DNA of 36,079 nucleotides from an uncultured Saccharophagus sp. (GTDB taxonomy: Bacteria > Pseudomonadota > Gammaproteobacteria > Pseudomonadales > Cellvibrionaceae): the NCBI GenBank assembly GCA_937920545.1, contig CAKZUG010000100.1, positions 1 through 36,079 on the forward strand. Direction: 5' to 3'. The position numbers and the translations under genes were made by a program. Shown in pieces: positions 1 through 8,882 of the stretch. The notes beneath the pieces were generated by a model that worked only from the letters and a program-made list of their open reading frames with translations, ran no database searches and was not told the DNA's origin. Position 1 is the stretch's first letter, and each line of letters opens with the position of its first letter.

Positions 1-2
1 TG

Positions 3-1796
3 ACGGCAATCCGCTCACCCGTGCTAACCGGAGCGGGTGGTTGCGGCGCTTTTTTTATGGCACAAGACGGCATTTCACTCAGAGCGCCTGCTTTTTGTAA
101 TGCGAATCAATTATTTGATGCCAATACTTTACAAGCAAAACGCATCGATATTTTAAACGGTGCGGCCAGTACTTTGTATGGCTCAAATGCGGTACACGGC
201 GTGATCAATATTATTACGCCTGATATTAGCGATTTACCCAAAGCCGAACTAATGCTAGAAGGCGGCCCTAATGATTTTTATCGCACGGCGTTTACTCTGG
301 CAAGCCCACACAATACGCATAACAGACATACTCCATTTGGCCACAGTATGGCAGCGTACGGCGAGCTAACCCATGATGGCGGCTTCAAAGATAACAGCGG
401 GTATGATCAGCAAAAAATAAACATACTGCACCGTTATGCGGGGCCATCTATTACGGTAAAAAATCACCTGGCTTACACAAACCTTAATCAAGAAACCGCA
501 GGTTTTGTGCAGGGGTTAAATGCTTTTTCAGACCCTATATTAAAAAGGCAAAACCCCAACCCCGAAGCCTACCGCGACGCCAAAAGTATTCGGGCGTATA
601 GCATTATTACGCAGAATAAAAAGAATACTCAACTTACCATTAAGCCGTATTTACGCTACAACACGATGGCATTTTTACAGCATTTTTTACCTTGGCAGGC
701 CATAGAAAATAACAGCCATAAAAGTATTGGTATGCAAACTGATTACGCCTTCAGTAAAGGGAATGTGCTCTTTAATATAGGGGGCGATATCGATATTACC
801 CAAGGCGAGCTGAATGAGTTTCAGCCCAACGCATTTTCACCCAGTATTCCGCAGGGCGCACACTATGATTACACCGTGAATGCATTCACGGTATCGCCTT
901 TTATCAGGGCTAAATGGCAAGTGAGCACAGCATTGAATCTTTATGGCGGTGTACGTTTTGATACGGTTGATTTTGATTATACAAATCATTTATCCGATGG
1001 CAACGCTTGCGAGCCCGATGTAGAAAACTGCCGCTTTACGCGCCCATCCGATACACGCTTGAGCTTTGATTATGCATCTACCCAGCTAGGGCTGAATTAT
1101 CAAACAGCAGGCACAACACAATGGTTCGCTCGTATTGCTAACGGTTTTAGAGCACCACAGGCAACCGAGTTATTCCGATTACAGGCAGGGCAAACGTCCA
1201 CCAATCTGCGCCCAGAAGAGGCCACCACTTACGAGGTGGGCATCCGTGGCGGAAAAGAAATAACGTATCAGGCTACGCTATTTAACCTGTTAAAAAAAGA
1301 AGTGCTCTTTCAAGATGCCAATCGCAATAATATTAATGGCGGCCAAACCCAACATAAAGGTATTGAATTTAGCACCCGCATACCTCTTAGCCCACAGTGG
1401 TCGTTTAGCCTCAACGGCACTTACGCAAAGCATACCTATAAAAACGATTTTTTAATTGCCCGTACGCCAGTTATTCATAATGATATAGACACGGCACCGC
1501 GCAAAATAGGCAGTGCGCAGTTGGCGTGGCAAGGCAAAAAAACAAACCTAGAAGTTGATCTTGTTAAACAAGGCAGCTACTTTTTAAACCCAGAAAACAC
1601 CGCGCGCTACAACGGCCATAATTTGTTAAACTTGCGGGCGCACTATGTTATTAATACACAACTTACTATTAATGCACGTGTGATAAACGCCTTAAATACA
1701 GATTACGCCGAGCGAGCCGATTTTGGCTTTGGTAATTATCGCTATTTTGTCGGCGAGCCACGCTCGGTGTTTATAGCGGCGCAATACACTTTTTAA
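3..1796 (+). CDS. TonB-dependent outer-membrane receptor (5'-truncated by window edge)
   Basis: This is a ligand-gated outer-membrane porin taking up a nutrient with TonB energy; the substrate cannot be told from sequence. The reading frame is open to the first bases of the window, so signal peptide, TonB box and the start of the plug are missing and the GTG at 21 is not the true start. The visible part begins in the plug (GCGAFF, then [17 protein letters not shown] and [18 protein letters not shown], a typical plug ending). About 500 residues of beta-barrel follow, with [19 protein letters not shown] and [11 protein letters not shown], and the protein ends in the outer-membrane sorting signal QYTF with terminal Phe. 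A sulfatase gene starts 10 bases downstream, so the two are probably co-transcribed and the ligand may be a sulfated compound (inference). Confidence 0.9.
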   Translation, partial: TAIRSPVLTGAGGCGAFFMAQDGISLRAPAFCNANQLFDANTLQAKRIDILNGAASTLYGSNAVHGVINIITPDISDLPKAELMLEGGPNDFYRTAFTLASPHNTHNRHTPFGHSMAAYGELTHDGGFKDNSGYDQQKINILHRYAGPSITVKNHLAYTNLNQETAGFVQGLNAFSDPILKRQNPNPEAYRDAKSIRAYSIITQNKKNTQLTIKPYLRYNTMAFLQHFLPWQAIENNSHKSIGMQTDYAFSKGNVLFNIGGDIDITQGELNEFQPNAFSPSIPQGAHYDYTVNAFTVSPFIRAKWQVSTALNLYGGVRFDTVDFDYTNHLSDGNACEPDVENCRFTRPSDTRLSFDYASTQLGLNYQTAGTTQWFARIANGFRAPQATELFRLQAGQTSTNLRPEEATTYEVGIRGGKEITYQATLFNLLKKEVLFQDANRNNINGGQTQHKGIEFSTRIPLSPQWSFSLNGTYAKHTYKNDFLIARTPVIHNDIDTAPRKIGSAQLAWQGKKTNLEVDLVKQGSYFLNPENTARYNGHNLLNLRAHYVINTQLTINARVINALNTDYAERADFGFGNYRYFVGEPRSVFIAAQYTF

Positions 1797-1806
1797 CGAG
1801 AAAATC

Positions 1807-3261
1807 ATGAAGACAATAATAAATAAATTGAATGTCACCTTATTCTTATGTGCAGCCACACTATTTGGCGTTAACAGCGTGGCAGCTACAACAGAAAAAA
1901 CACCGCCCAATATACTTGTTTTTCTAGTGGATGATCTACGGGCCGATTTAGGCGCTTACGGCAGCAAGCATGTGCAAACGCCTAACATAGATAAACTTGC
2001 CAGCGAAGGCATACGTTTTAATCATGCTTACAGCCAGCAAGCGCTATGTGCGCCTTCTCGTGTAAGCATCATGACAGGCATGCGCCCAGAAACATTAGGC
2101 ATTTACAGCTTAGGCCGCGAAGCGCGCCTACGATTAAAGCACCCTGATGTCGCCACCATACCGCAATTATTTAAAGCTAACGGCTACAAAACTATTAGCC
2201 TAGGCAAGGTTTACCATAGCACGGTAGACGATCAAGAAAGCTGGACAACGCACATTAAAAAAGAGCCCAACACCTACGTTGTGCCTGGCAATAAAGAGAA
2301 AAAGTTTGCCTACGAAGCCGAAGATGTTAACGACCTAACCTACAAAGATGGTCGTGTTGCACGTGATGCCGTTAACCTGTTAGGTAAACTTAAAAACGAT
2401 AAATTTATGATGGTAGTGGGTTTTAGTAAGCCGCATTTACCGTTTAATGCGCCCAAAAAATACTGGGATCTTTACAACAAAAAAGCCTTTGATGTACCCA
2501 GTCGTGAAAAGCCAAGCAATATGTACGGCTTAGCCCTAACAAAATGGAATGAACTTCGCTCGTACGGTGGCATCCCAAAAGAAGGCGACCTTAATGACGA
2601 CCTAACCCGAACCTTAATACAAGGTTATTATGCCAGCGTGAGCTACGTAGATGCCCAAGTAGGCAAAGTGATGGCCGCCTTAGAAGAGCAAAAATTACGT
2701 GATAATACCTTAGTCGTATTTATGAGCGACCACGGTTACAAACTGGGTGAATATGGCGCGTGGAACAAACACACCAACATGGAGTTAGACGCCCGCGTTC
2801 CGCTTATTATTAGCCGCGAGACAGGCTACAAAAACCGTCAAACCAATCAAGTATCTAACGCCTTAGTCGAAAACATCGATGTATTCCCCACTATTTTAGA
2901 TGCCGCTGGCCTAGCTAAACCCGTTATAGACGGTAAAAGCCTACTGCCTTTAATAGACAACCCCAACAAAAAATGGGATGACGCCGCCTACAGCCTGCAT
3001 TCAAGAGGCAAAAAATATATGGGCGTATCCGTGACAGACGGCACATGGCGCTACACACAATGGCGTGACAGCAACACACAAAAAATATTATTTACCGAGT
3101 TATATTTACACAAAGACAGCGACGTAGCAAAAGCCAATGTATCGGGTCAAAAAGAACACAAAAAAACCGAAACCCGAATGATGAACCTGTTATATAAAAA
3201 CTACCCACTCGACGCTCCCTCGTTTAATGATAAACGAGAGCTGGGCAATAATATGATGTAG
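1807..3261 (+). CDS. Secreted sulfatase, iduronate-2-sulfatase-like
   Basis: Formylglycine-dependent sulfatase of 484 residues that hydrolyses a sulfate ester. Residues 1-27 form a signal peptide ([21 protein letters not shown]), so it acts in the periplasm or outside. Metal ligands D42-D43 lie in [14 protein letters not shown]. The formylglycine motif is C81-A-P-S-R followed by [10 protein letters not shown]134 and H137 sit in SLGKVYH, H210 in FSKPHLPF, and D308-H309 in [17 protein letters not shown] with K321. The DDLR, KPHLPF and [10 protein letters not shown] stretches are typical of the iduronate-2-sulfatase branch; the true substrate could be another sulfated sugar. ATG at 1807 follows the receptor stop by 10 bases, which suggests one transcript. 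No maturase gene is in the window. Confidence 0.9.
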   Translation: MKTIINKLNVTLFLCAATLFGVNSVAATTEKTPPNILVFLVDDLRADLGAYGSKHVQTPNIDKLASEGIRFNHAYSQQALCAPSRVSIMTGMRPETLGIYSLGREARLRLKHPDVATIPQLFKANGYKTISLGKVYHSTVDDQESWTTHIKKEPNTYVVPGNKEKKFAYEAEDVNDLTYKDGRVARDAVNLLGKLKNDKFMMVVGFSKPHLPFNAPKKYWDLYNKKAFDVPSREKPSNMYGLALTKWNELRSYGGIPKEGDLNDDLTRTLIQGYYASVSYVDAQVGKVMAALEEQKLRDNTLVVFMSDHGYKLGEYGAWNKHTNMELDARVPLIISRETGYKNRQTNQVSNALVENIDVFPTILDAAGLAKPVIDGKSLLPLIDNPNKKWDDAAYSLHSRGKKYMGVSVTDGTWRYTQWRDSNTQKILFTELYLHKDSDVAKANVSGQKEHKKTETRMMNLLYKNYPLDAPSFNDKRELGNNMM

Positions 3262-3360
3262 AAACTTAGGGTGCCATTTTATGGCTCTTATTAAGATTCT
3301 TAGCTTGGCCTTAGGCCTTGAAGGTCGCTGCGCTTGCGGGACGGCCTTGCAGGAAAAGTT
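3262..3360. repeat. Hairpin-repeat units after the sulfatase gene
   Basis: Short GC-rich inverted repeats begin just after the sulfatase stop codon (TGCCATTTTATGGC, then GGCCTTAGGCC and the CGCTGCGCTTGCGGGACGGCC type). They match hairpin units found in all the intergenic arrays of this window. No gene is visible here. The stem followed by T-rich sequence could end transcription of the receptor-sulfatase pair. Confidence 0.6.
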
Positions 3361-4092
3361 AGATTTCGCGTTATGATTTTACACCGTCATTCCCGCGTAG
3401 GCGGGAATCCAGTGAGTATGACTTGTATGGTGTAATTATCCAGGCTTTGTCATGCTATAAACCTTCTATAGATTCCCGCGTGCGCGAGAATGACGGAGTT
3501 GTACTTGACCATTACAGCTTGACCATTACAACCATTACAAGTTGTAGAACGGTGCTTCGCTACTTTGAGAACGCTGCGCTTGCAGGGCAGTCTAAGCCTT
3601 GCAGAAAAAGTTAGATTTTGCATTGTGGTTTTACAACGTCATTCCCGCGTAGGCGGGAATCCAGTGAGTATGACTTGTATGGTGTAATTATCCAGGCTTT
3701 GTCATGCTATAAACCATCTGTAGATTCCCGCGTGCGCGAGAATGACAGAGTTGTACTTGACCATTACAAGTTGACCATTACAAGTTGTAGAGCAGTGCTT
3801 CGCTACTTTAAGAACGCTGCGCTTGCAGGGCAGTCTAAGCCTTGCAGGAAAAGTTAGATTTCGCGTTATGATTTTACACCGTCATTCCCGCGTAGGCGGG
3901 AATCCAGTGAGTATGACTTGTATGGTGTAATTATCCAGGCTTTGTCATGCTATAAACCATCTATCGATTCCCGCGTGCGCGAGAATGACAGAATTGTACT
4001 TGACCATTATAACTTGACCATTACAAGTTGTAGAACAGTGCTTCGCTACTTTAAGAACGCTGCGCTTGCAGGACGGCCTACGGCCTTGTAGG
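3361..4092 (+). repeat. Three tandem copies of a ~250-bp unit carrying paired dRS3-like palindromes
   Basis: Three near-identical units start at 3361, 3613 and 3856 (periods 252 and 243). The 9-base difference is a missing copy of ACCATTACA inside the unit. Each carries a palindrome of the form ATTCCC-N8-GGGAAT (3389-3408, 3641-3660, 3884-3903), a ~60-base AT-rich core, and an inverted partner (3472-3491, 3724-3743, 3967-3986) with one arm base changed (GAGAAT). Outer-edge to outer-edge each pair spans 103 bases. The rest of each unit holds GACCATTACA motifs and hairpin fragments. Open frames across this block are repeat read-through and not genes. Confidence 0.85.
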
Positions 4093-4320
4093 TAAAAGAT
4101 AGGACGCCGCTTTGCGGCTTTTAGGCGCTTCGTTTTTAGGGTGCTGCGTTTGCTGGAAAAGCAAAAGAAATAACCTCTTAATAGTTTTGTTTTTGATTTT
4201 GTTTTTCCTAAAAGGCGAAGCCGCCTACAAGCAGCATAGCTGCGACCTATGTTTAATCCTAAAAGCTACGCAGTAGCGTCTTGTGTTTTACCTGCAAGCC
4301 ATAAAATGGCAGCCTATGTT
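4093..4320 (-). repeat. Hairpin array with one core element, abutting the smpB stop codon
   Basis: The array contains GGCGCTTCG, GCCGCTTTGCGGC and GCGAAGCCGCC-type hairpins around a core at 4155-4208 bounded by GGAAAAGC and TTTTTCC. The core is in the opposite orientation to most copies in the window. The right end reads TATGTTTTA, and the last three bases of its TGTTTTA run are the stop codon of smpB on the minus strand. No gene is supported here. Confidence 0.75.
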
Positions 4321-4797
4321 TTAAGCCTTATAAAGCGAGCGTTGTTTTTGGATGTTCCATTCGCGTTCTTTTTCGGTTTGGCGTTTGTCGTGCAGTTGCT
4401 TACCTTTTGCAACGGCAATTTCACACTTAACCAAATGCCCTTTCCAATACATGGCGGTGGCCACAATGGTGTAGCCTTTTTGATCGCGCGCCACCACTAA
4501 TTTATTCAGCTCTTTACGGTTAAGTAAAAGCTTGCGGTAACGCAGTGGATCGGTCACAAAATGCGTGCAGGCTTGCGGCAACGGCGTAATTTGCGTGCCA
4601 TGTAGCCATGCCTCGCCGTTTTGTATTACCACGTAACTCTCGGTTAATTGGCCTCGGTTTGCGCGCAGGGCTTTAACCTCCCACCCTGTTAATGCAAGGC
4701 CAGCTTCAAATTTTTGCTCGATAAAATACTCGTGGCGGGCACGTTTATTGAGCGCAATCGTGTTATCTGTTTGTTTTTTCTTTTTAGGTTTACTCAT
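4321..4797 (-). CDS. smpB: SsrA-binding protein SmpB
   Basis: Partner of tmRNA in trans-translation; it delivers SsrA RNA to stalled ribosomes in the cytoplasm. The 158 residues match the family length. Recognisable parts are [49 protein letters not shown], the beta-barrel stretch [20 protein letters not shown] and the basic tail [18 protein letters not shown], which becomes helical in the A site. The N-terminus is lysine-rich (MSKPKKKKQ). It is transcribed away from the sodium symporter. No ssrA gene is recognisable next to it. Its TAA stop lies in the end of a hairpin array. Confidence 0.97.
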   Translation of the reverse strand: MSKPKKKKQTDNTIALNKRARHEYFIEQKFEAGLALTGWEVKALRANRGQLTESYVVIQNGEAWLHGTQITPLPQACTHFVTDPLRYRKLLLNRKELNKLVVARDQKGYTIVATAMYWKGHLVKCEIAVAKGKQLHDKRQTEKEREWNIQKQRSLYKA

Positions 4798-4920
4798 AGT
4801 AACAATATACGTATCAATTAAGGGTGTGTCCTACTGCACTTATAACATGCAAAAGGTGATATCTAGGGGTATTGCCATCGCCGCCTTATTTTATTGTCTT
4901 AAAAAAGCTACAATAGCGTT

Positions 4921-4946
4921 CAATGTTAGCCGCCAATGTTAGCCGC
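4921..4946. repeat. 13-bp tandem duplication upstream of the symporter
   Basis: CAATGTTAGCCGC occurs twice in direct succession (4921-4933 and 4934-4946) in the 246-base divergent gap between smpB and the symporter gene. The rest of the gap is ordinary AT-rich sequence that should hold both promoters; I see no convincing -35/-10 pair. The 13-base period recurs in two other intergenic gaps downstream. Confidence 0.7.
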
Positions 4947-5043
4947 TTCTAAGCACAATAACCGTTTAAGTTATCTTAGTTTAGAATGCCAGCCATCAAT
5001 ATGCGCCGCTAACCCACAAAAATGTAACCCATGAGTTTACCCT

Positions 5044-6417
5044 ATGAGCAAGGCACCCGTACATGAGCAATGGCAAAATCGTTGGATATTTATTTTAGCG
5101 GCAACCGGCTCAGCGGTGGGCTTGGGCAATATCTGGAAGTTTCCCTACATTACAGGTGAAAACGGCGGTGGGGCGTTTGTACTGGTTTACTTATTATGTG
5201 TGGCTGGATTAGGCATACCCATTATGCTTGCCGAGGTCTTGCTGGGCGCACGTGGCAGGTTAAGCCCTGTTAATTCTATGCGCTCTGCGGTGGCAGAATC
5301 TAAAGTGAGTAAAGCGTGGGTCAGTATTGGCTGGATGGGCGTATTAGCAGGCTTAATGATACTGTGTTTTTACAGCGTGATTGCCGGTTGGGCGCTCGAT
5401 TACGTCGCCCTTACGGCCATAGGCACATTTAATGGTGCCACCGCTGTAGACGCCAAAAATATATTCGAGAACATGCTAGCCAGCCCGGGCACACTTATTT
5501 TTTGGCATACCGTCTTTATGCTCATGACTATGGGCGTATTGCTCGCAGGCGTCACCAAAGGGCTAGGCATGGTGGCACGTGTGCTAATGCCTATTTTGTT
5601 TGTGGTAATGTTAATTATGCTGGGCTACGCGATGGTAACAGGCGAGTTTATGCAAGCCGTTAGCTTTATGTTTAGTTTTAACTTTAGTGCGCTGACAAGT
5701 AAAAGTATTTTAATTGCCCTAGGCCATGCCTTTTTTACCTTAAGCTTGGGTATGGGCGCGATTATGGCCTACGGCGCGTATATGCATAAAGACGGCAAGC
5801 TTGGGCAAACCGTATTAACCATTGGCTTTTTAGATACCCTTATTGCGCTAGTGGCAGGCTTGTGTATTTTCCCTATTGTATTTGCGCAGGGCGCATCGCC
5901 CAGTAGTGGCCCAGGGTTATTGTTTCAGAGTTTGCCCATTGCCTTTGGTGCCATGCCGGGTGGCCTGATTTTTGGCACACTGTTTTTTGTTTTGGTGGTG
6001 ATAGCGGCGTGGAGCTCGGCAGTATCGCTTATCGAGCCGGGCGTAGCGTGGCTTATCGAGACTAAAAAATTCACCCGCAAGCAAGCTTGCTTAGTATTGG
6101 GTATGGCTGTTTGGGCGGTAGGCGTATTGTGTGCTTTATCGTTTAACGTATTAGGTGACTTTACCCCTATCTGGTTATTTGGCAAAAATATATTCGATTT
6201 TCTCGATTTTGCCACATCACAACTTATGCTACCCATTGGCGGTTTATTAATGGCCCTATTTGTTGGTTGGAAACTCGCGCGGCCTGCTCTTGCTCATGAG
6301 GTAGGTAACCTGCAAACTCCCGCCATGAAAATGTGGTTATTTGCCTTGCGCTATATTTCGCCCGTTATGGTCTCTATCGTATTGGTGGTTGGCTTATATA
6401 ACGCGTTATTGAGTTAA
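5044..6417 (+). CDS. Sodium-dependent transporter, neurotransmitter:sodium symporter (NSS/SNF) family
   Basis: Inner-membrane Na+-coupled importer, probably for an amino acid or related amine; the substrate is not predictable. The 457 residues contain 11 to 12 hydrophobic segments. The family signature is at residues 17-40 (GSAVGLGNIWKFPYITGENG, the unwound TM1 region that binds Na+ and substrate). Other conserved parts are the TM6-like FFTLSLGMGAIMAYGAYM and the TM8 region FVLVVIAAWSSAVSLIEPG. ATG at 5044 gives the usual short cytoplasmic N-terminus (MSKAPVHEQWQNRW). It lies between smpB and ratA, which are neighbours in many gammaproteobacteria. Confidence 0.93.
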   Translation: MSKAPVHEQWQNRWIFILAATGSAVGLGNIWKFPYITGENGGGAFVLVYLLCVAGLGIPIMLAEVLLGARGRLSPVNSMRSAVAESKVSKAWVSIGWMGVLAGLMILCFYSVIAGWALDYVALTAIGTFNGATAVDAKNIFENMLASPGTLIFWHTVFMLMTMGVLLAGVTKGLGMVARVLMPILFVVMLIMLGYAMVTGEFMQAVSFMFSFNFSALTSKSILIALGHAFFTLSLGMGAIMAYGAYMHKDGKLGQTVLTIGFLDTLIALVAGLCIFPIVFAQGASPSSGPGLLFQSLPIAFGAMPGGLIFGTLFFVLVVIAAWSSAVSLIEPGVAWLIETKKFTRKQACLVLGMAVWAVGVLCALSFNVLGDFTPIWLFGKNIFDFLDFATSQLMLPIGGLLMALFVGWKLARPALAHEVGNLQTPAMKMWLFALRYISPVMVSIVLVVGLYNALLS

Positions 6418-6457
6418 TAGATAAAAGCCATTAGCAGGTTAAACAGTGAGCAAGCAC

Positions 6458-6500
6458 TACTTACAGGTAATCATTACTTACAGGTGAACTACTTATAGGT
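6458..6500. repeat. Short direct repeats of TACTTACAGGT
   Basis: TACTTACAGGT occurs at 6458 and 6475, with a variant TACTTATAGGT at 6490, in the gap between the symporter and ratA. Spacings are 17 and 15 bases. Its function is unknown; it may be a binding-site cluster or slippage remnant. Confidence 0.5.
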
Positions 6501-6574
6501 AAAAATAGCCAAATGGCTCTAGTACGCAGCGTTTAACACGCGCTGCATAACAACATATTTTAAAAGGTTTTATT

Positions 6575-7009
6575 GTGTCAAAAATAGTGACATCGGCGAT
6601 TGTGCCGTATTCATGCGAGCAAATGTTCGCACTGGTGAATGATATCGAACACTACCCCGAATTTATGAGCGGCTGCGAAGGCGCAAGCGTGCTTAACAAA
6701 GGTGATAACTGGGTCGAGGCACGTCTAGACCTTGCCCGCGCAGGCTTTAAGCAATCGTTTACCACGCATAACACCTTAACGCCGCCGCACAACATGCATC
6801 TTAAATTAGTGAGCGGGCCGTTTAAATCGTTTAGTGGAGACTGGGGTTTTGAAGCACTTAATGAGACTGCCTGCAAAGTCACATTCAGTTTAGCCTTTGA
6901 ATTTAAAAACAAACTGATTGGTTTTGCCGCAGGCAAAGTGCTTAAACAAATTGCCGCCGACCAAGTGCAAAGCGTGCGCGAGCGTGCCGACACGGTGTAT
7001 GCTAGCTAA
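6575..7009 (+). CDS. ratA: RatA/PasT-family START-like protein
   Basis: Small cytoplasmic protein of the SRPBCC/START fold (polyketide cyclase / coenzyme Q-binding Coq10 type), 144 residues. E. coli RatA was described as blocking 70S ribosome association, and homologues are also linked to ubiquinone function and persistence, so the role is debated. Typical sequence is FALVNDIEHYPEFMSGCEGA near the N-terminus and GPFKSFSGDWGFEALNE in the middle. The GTG start at 6575 is preceded by AAAAGG at good spacing and places the family N-terminus (SKIVTSAIVPYSCEQM) correctly. rnfH follows 84 bases downstream, the usual pairing. Confidence 0.92.
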   Translation: MSKIVTSAIVPYSCEQMFALVNDIEHYPEFMSGCEGASVLNKGDNWVEARLDLARAGFKQSFTTHNTLTPPHNMHLKLVSGPFKSFSGDWGFEALNETACKVTFSLAFEFKNKLIGFAAGKVLKQIAADQVQSVRERADTVYAS

Positions 7010-7020
7010 ACAAAGCGCAT

Positions 7021-7059
7021 AAATAGCACGTGTAAATAGCACATGTAAGCAGCAGTCAC
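7021..7059. repeat. 13-bp degenerate tandem repeat, three copies
   Basis: AAATAGCACGTGT, AAATAGCACATGT and AAGCAGCAGTCAC follow each other without gaps in the ratA-rnfH spacer. The first two differ at one base. The period is the same as the larger array at 7514-7604. Confidence 0.65.
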
Positions 7060-7093
7060 AGACAAAACACATAGTAAAACTAAAAGACAAAAA

Positions 7094-7459
7094 ATGACCA
7101 TGACAGACATAGAACCCATCACAGTAGAAGTGGCTTACGCCCGCCCAGACAAACAAAAAATTGTTTCGATACTCGTCGAGCCGGGCACCACCGCCATACT
7201 CGCTGTCGAGAAATCTCAAATCACCAAACACTTCCCAGAAATAGACATCGCCGCGGCCAAACTGGGTTTATTCGGCCAAGCACTGGGCACCAAAGGCTTA
7301 AAGCCCGCAGCCGAATACATCATGCAGCCCGGCGACCGCATAGAGATATACCGCCCGCTTATTAGCGACCCCAAAGAAGTCCGCCGCAAGCGCGCCGAAA
7401 GAGCCAAGGCCGAGAAAGAAGCGGAAAAAGAAGCCGCCAAAGCAGATAAAAAAGTCTAA
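7094..7459 (+). CDS. rnfH: RnfH/RatB-family ubiquitin-like protein
   Basis: UPF0125 protein with a beta-grasp fold, 121 residues, called RnfH, RatB or PasI depending on organism; it is encoded next to ratA and is sometimes called its antitoxin, with uncertain function. The diagnostic end of the domain is GDRIEIYRPLISDPKEVRRK at about residues 75-95, after EVAYARPDKQKIVSI and the helix around HFPEIDIAAAKLGLFG. After residue 95 there is a highly charged Ala/Glu/Lys tail. A second in-frame ATG lies two codons after the chosen start at 7094. Probably co-transcribed with ratA. Confidence 0.92.
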   Translation: MTMTDIEPITVEVAYARPDKQKIVSILVEPGTTAILAVEKSQITKHFPEIDIAAAKLGLFGQALGTKGLKPAAEYIMQPGDRIEIYRPLISDPKEVRRKRAERAKAEKEAEKEAAKADKKV

Positions 7460-7513
7460 CAGCCATAGCTTTACCATTAGCTTCACCATTGTGCCTATAT
7501 GTCACCGCTATGC

Positions 7514-7604
7514 ATAACGTGACTACATAAAGCGAATGTATAAAGTGAATACATAGCGTGAGTACATAGCTGGAACATATAACGCGAACATATAACGTTA
7601 AAGC
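7514..7604. repeat. 13-bp degenerate tandem repeat, seven copies, upstream of prfB
   Basis: Seven consecutive 13-base units fill 91 bases of the rnfH-prfB gap: ATAACGTGACTAC, ATAAAGCGAATGT, ATAAAGTGAATAC, ATAGCGTGAGTAC, ATAGCTGGAACAT, ATAACGCGAACAT and ATAACGTTAAAGC. Each begins with ATA, and the sixth base is G in five of the seven. The rest of the gap to 7726 is AT-rich with no gene and presumably holds the prfB promoter. Confidence 0.75.
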
Positions 7605-7726
7605 GTAATGTCTAAATAATGCCGCCAAAGCCCATGCTATAAAACCAACAGTTTATGTCGCGCGCGTGCTGCGTTACAATCGCGCGCTTAATTATCGCTA
7701 ACTGCAACCTAGATACAATTATTACT

Positions 7727-8822
7727 ATGGAAATCGCCCCGTTAACCAATAAATTATCCGACCTCCAAGAGCGCACCCATGTGCTTAGGGGGTATCTTTG
7801 ACTACGACGCCAAAAAAGAGCGTCTAACCGAAGTCGAGCATGAACTCGCCGAGCCAAACGTATGGGATAAACCCGAGCGCGCACAAGCGTTGGGTGCCGA
7901 GCAAAGCGCACTGGCTCAAATTGTCGAAACAGTCGAAACACTCGAGCAGGGCGTAGACGATTGCCGCGAGCTTATCGACATGGCCGTAGAAGAAAACGAC
8001 GAAGACAGCCTAGCCGAAATCATCAGCGAATCTGAACGCCTAGACGCCCACCTTGCCGTACTCGAATTTAGACGCATGTTTAGCGGCGAAATGGACGCCA
8101 ACAACGCCTTCCTCGATATTCAATCGGGTTCGGGCGGCACAGAAGCCCAAGATTGGGCCGAAATGATGCTGCGCATGTTTTTGCGCTGGGGCGAAGACAA
8201 AGGCTTTAAAACCACATTAGAAGAAGCATCACCCGGCGACGTAGCCGGCATTAAATCGGCCACCATACGCTTTGAGGGCGAATACGCCTTTGGCTGGCTG
8301 CGCACCGAAACAGGCGTGCATCGCCTTGTGCGTAAATCGCCATTCGATTCAGGTAGCCGCAGGCACACCTCGTTTGCCTCGGTGTTTGTCTCGCCCGAAA
8401 TCGACGACAACATCGAAATAGAAATCAGCAAAGCCGACGTACGCGAAGACACCTACCGTGCATCGGGCGCGGGCGGGCAGCACGTCAACAAAACCGACTC
8501 GGCCGTGCGGTTAACCCACCCCGAAAGCGGCGTAGTTGTGCAATGCCAAAGTGAGCGCTCGCAGCATGCCAACCGCGACAAAGCGTGGAAAATGCTTCGC
8601 GCCCGCGTTTATGAGCAAGAAATACAAAAACGCAACGCCGAAAAACAAGAGATGGAAGACAACAAATCAGACATCGGTTGGGGCAGTCAAATACGCTCGT
8701 ACGTACTCGACGACCAACGCATCAAAGATTTGCGCACCAATGTACAAACCAGTAATTGCCAAGCCGTACTCGATGGCAAACTAGACGAATTTATAGTCGC
8801 CAGCCTCAAAGCTGGTCTCTAA
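7727..8822 (+). CDS. prfB: Peptide chain release factor 2 (programmed +1 frameshift)
   Basis: RF2 recognises UGA and UAA stops and triggers peptide release. The first reading frame starts at ATG 7727 and runs 24 codons to an in-frame TGA at 7799-7801. A Shine-Dalgarno-like AGGGGG at 7787-7792 lies just before the slippery CTT-TGA-C. A +1 shift continues at GAC (7800) to TAA at 8822, giving 364 residues, close to the E. coli 365. The SPF stop-codon recognition motif falls at residues 204-206 and GGQ at 249-251 ([20 protein letters not shown]). The residue matching E. coli 246 is Ala, not the Thr of K-12. The ATG at 7779 lies in the downstream frame but is not the start. lysS follows 60 bases downstream, as in E. 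coli. Confidence 0.96.
7787..7802 (+). promoter_or_regulatory. RF2 autoregulatory frameshift site
   Basis: AGGGGG (7787-7792), a 3-base spacer TAT, then CTT TGA C (7796-7802) matches the conserved prfB recoding signal. Low RF2 leaves the UGA unread and favours the +1 shift, making RF2 synthesis self-limiting. This mechanism is established for the family; the sequence here is canonical. Confidence 0.95.
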
Positions 8823-8882
8823 ACCTTACCCTTTATTACTTTTGAACCGTGCGGCCAAAGCGCCGCCCAAGCAGAGCCTACT

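Noticed and set aside
3423-3857. Two small plus-strand proteins of 63 and 79 residues
   Set aside because: They are translations of successive copies of the tandem repeat, with similar peptides arising from each copy and no ribosome site.
3361-4092. CRISPR array
   Set aside because: The units are about 250 bases long with internal palindromes and no unique spacers of regular length; no cas gene is present.
3262-4320. tmRNA gene (ssrA) next to smpB
   Set aside because: No tRNA-like ends or tag reading frame were recognised; the stretch is explained by repeats.
6652-6993. Minus-strand protein of 113 residues opposite ratA
   Set aside because: ratA has clear family motifs in the plus frame; the minus frame shows no recognisable domain.
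7779-8822. Short RF2 starting at ATG 7779
   Set aside because: The upstream 24-codon frame with the recoding signal gives the full-length family protein.
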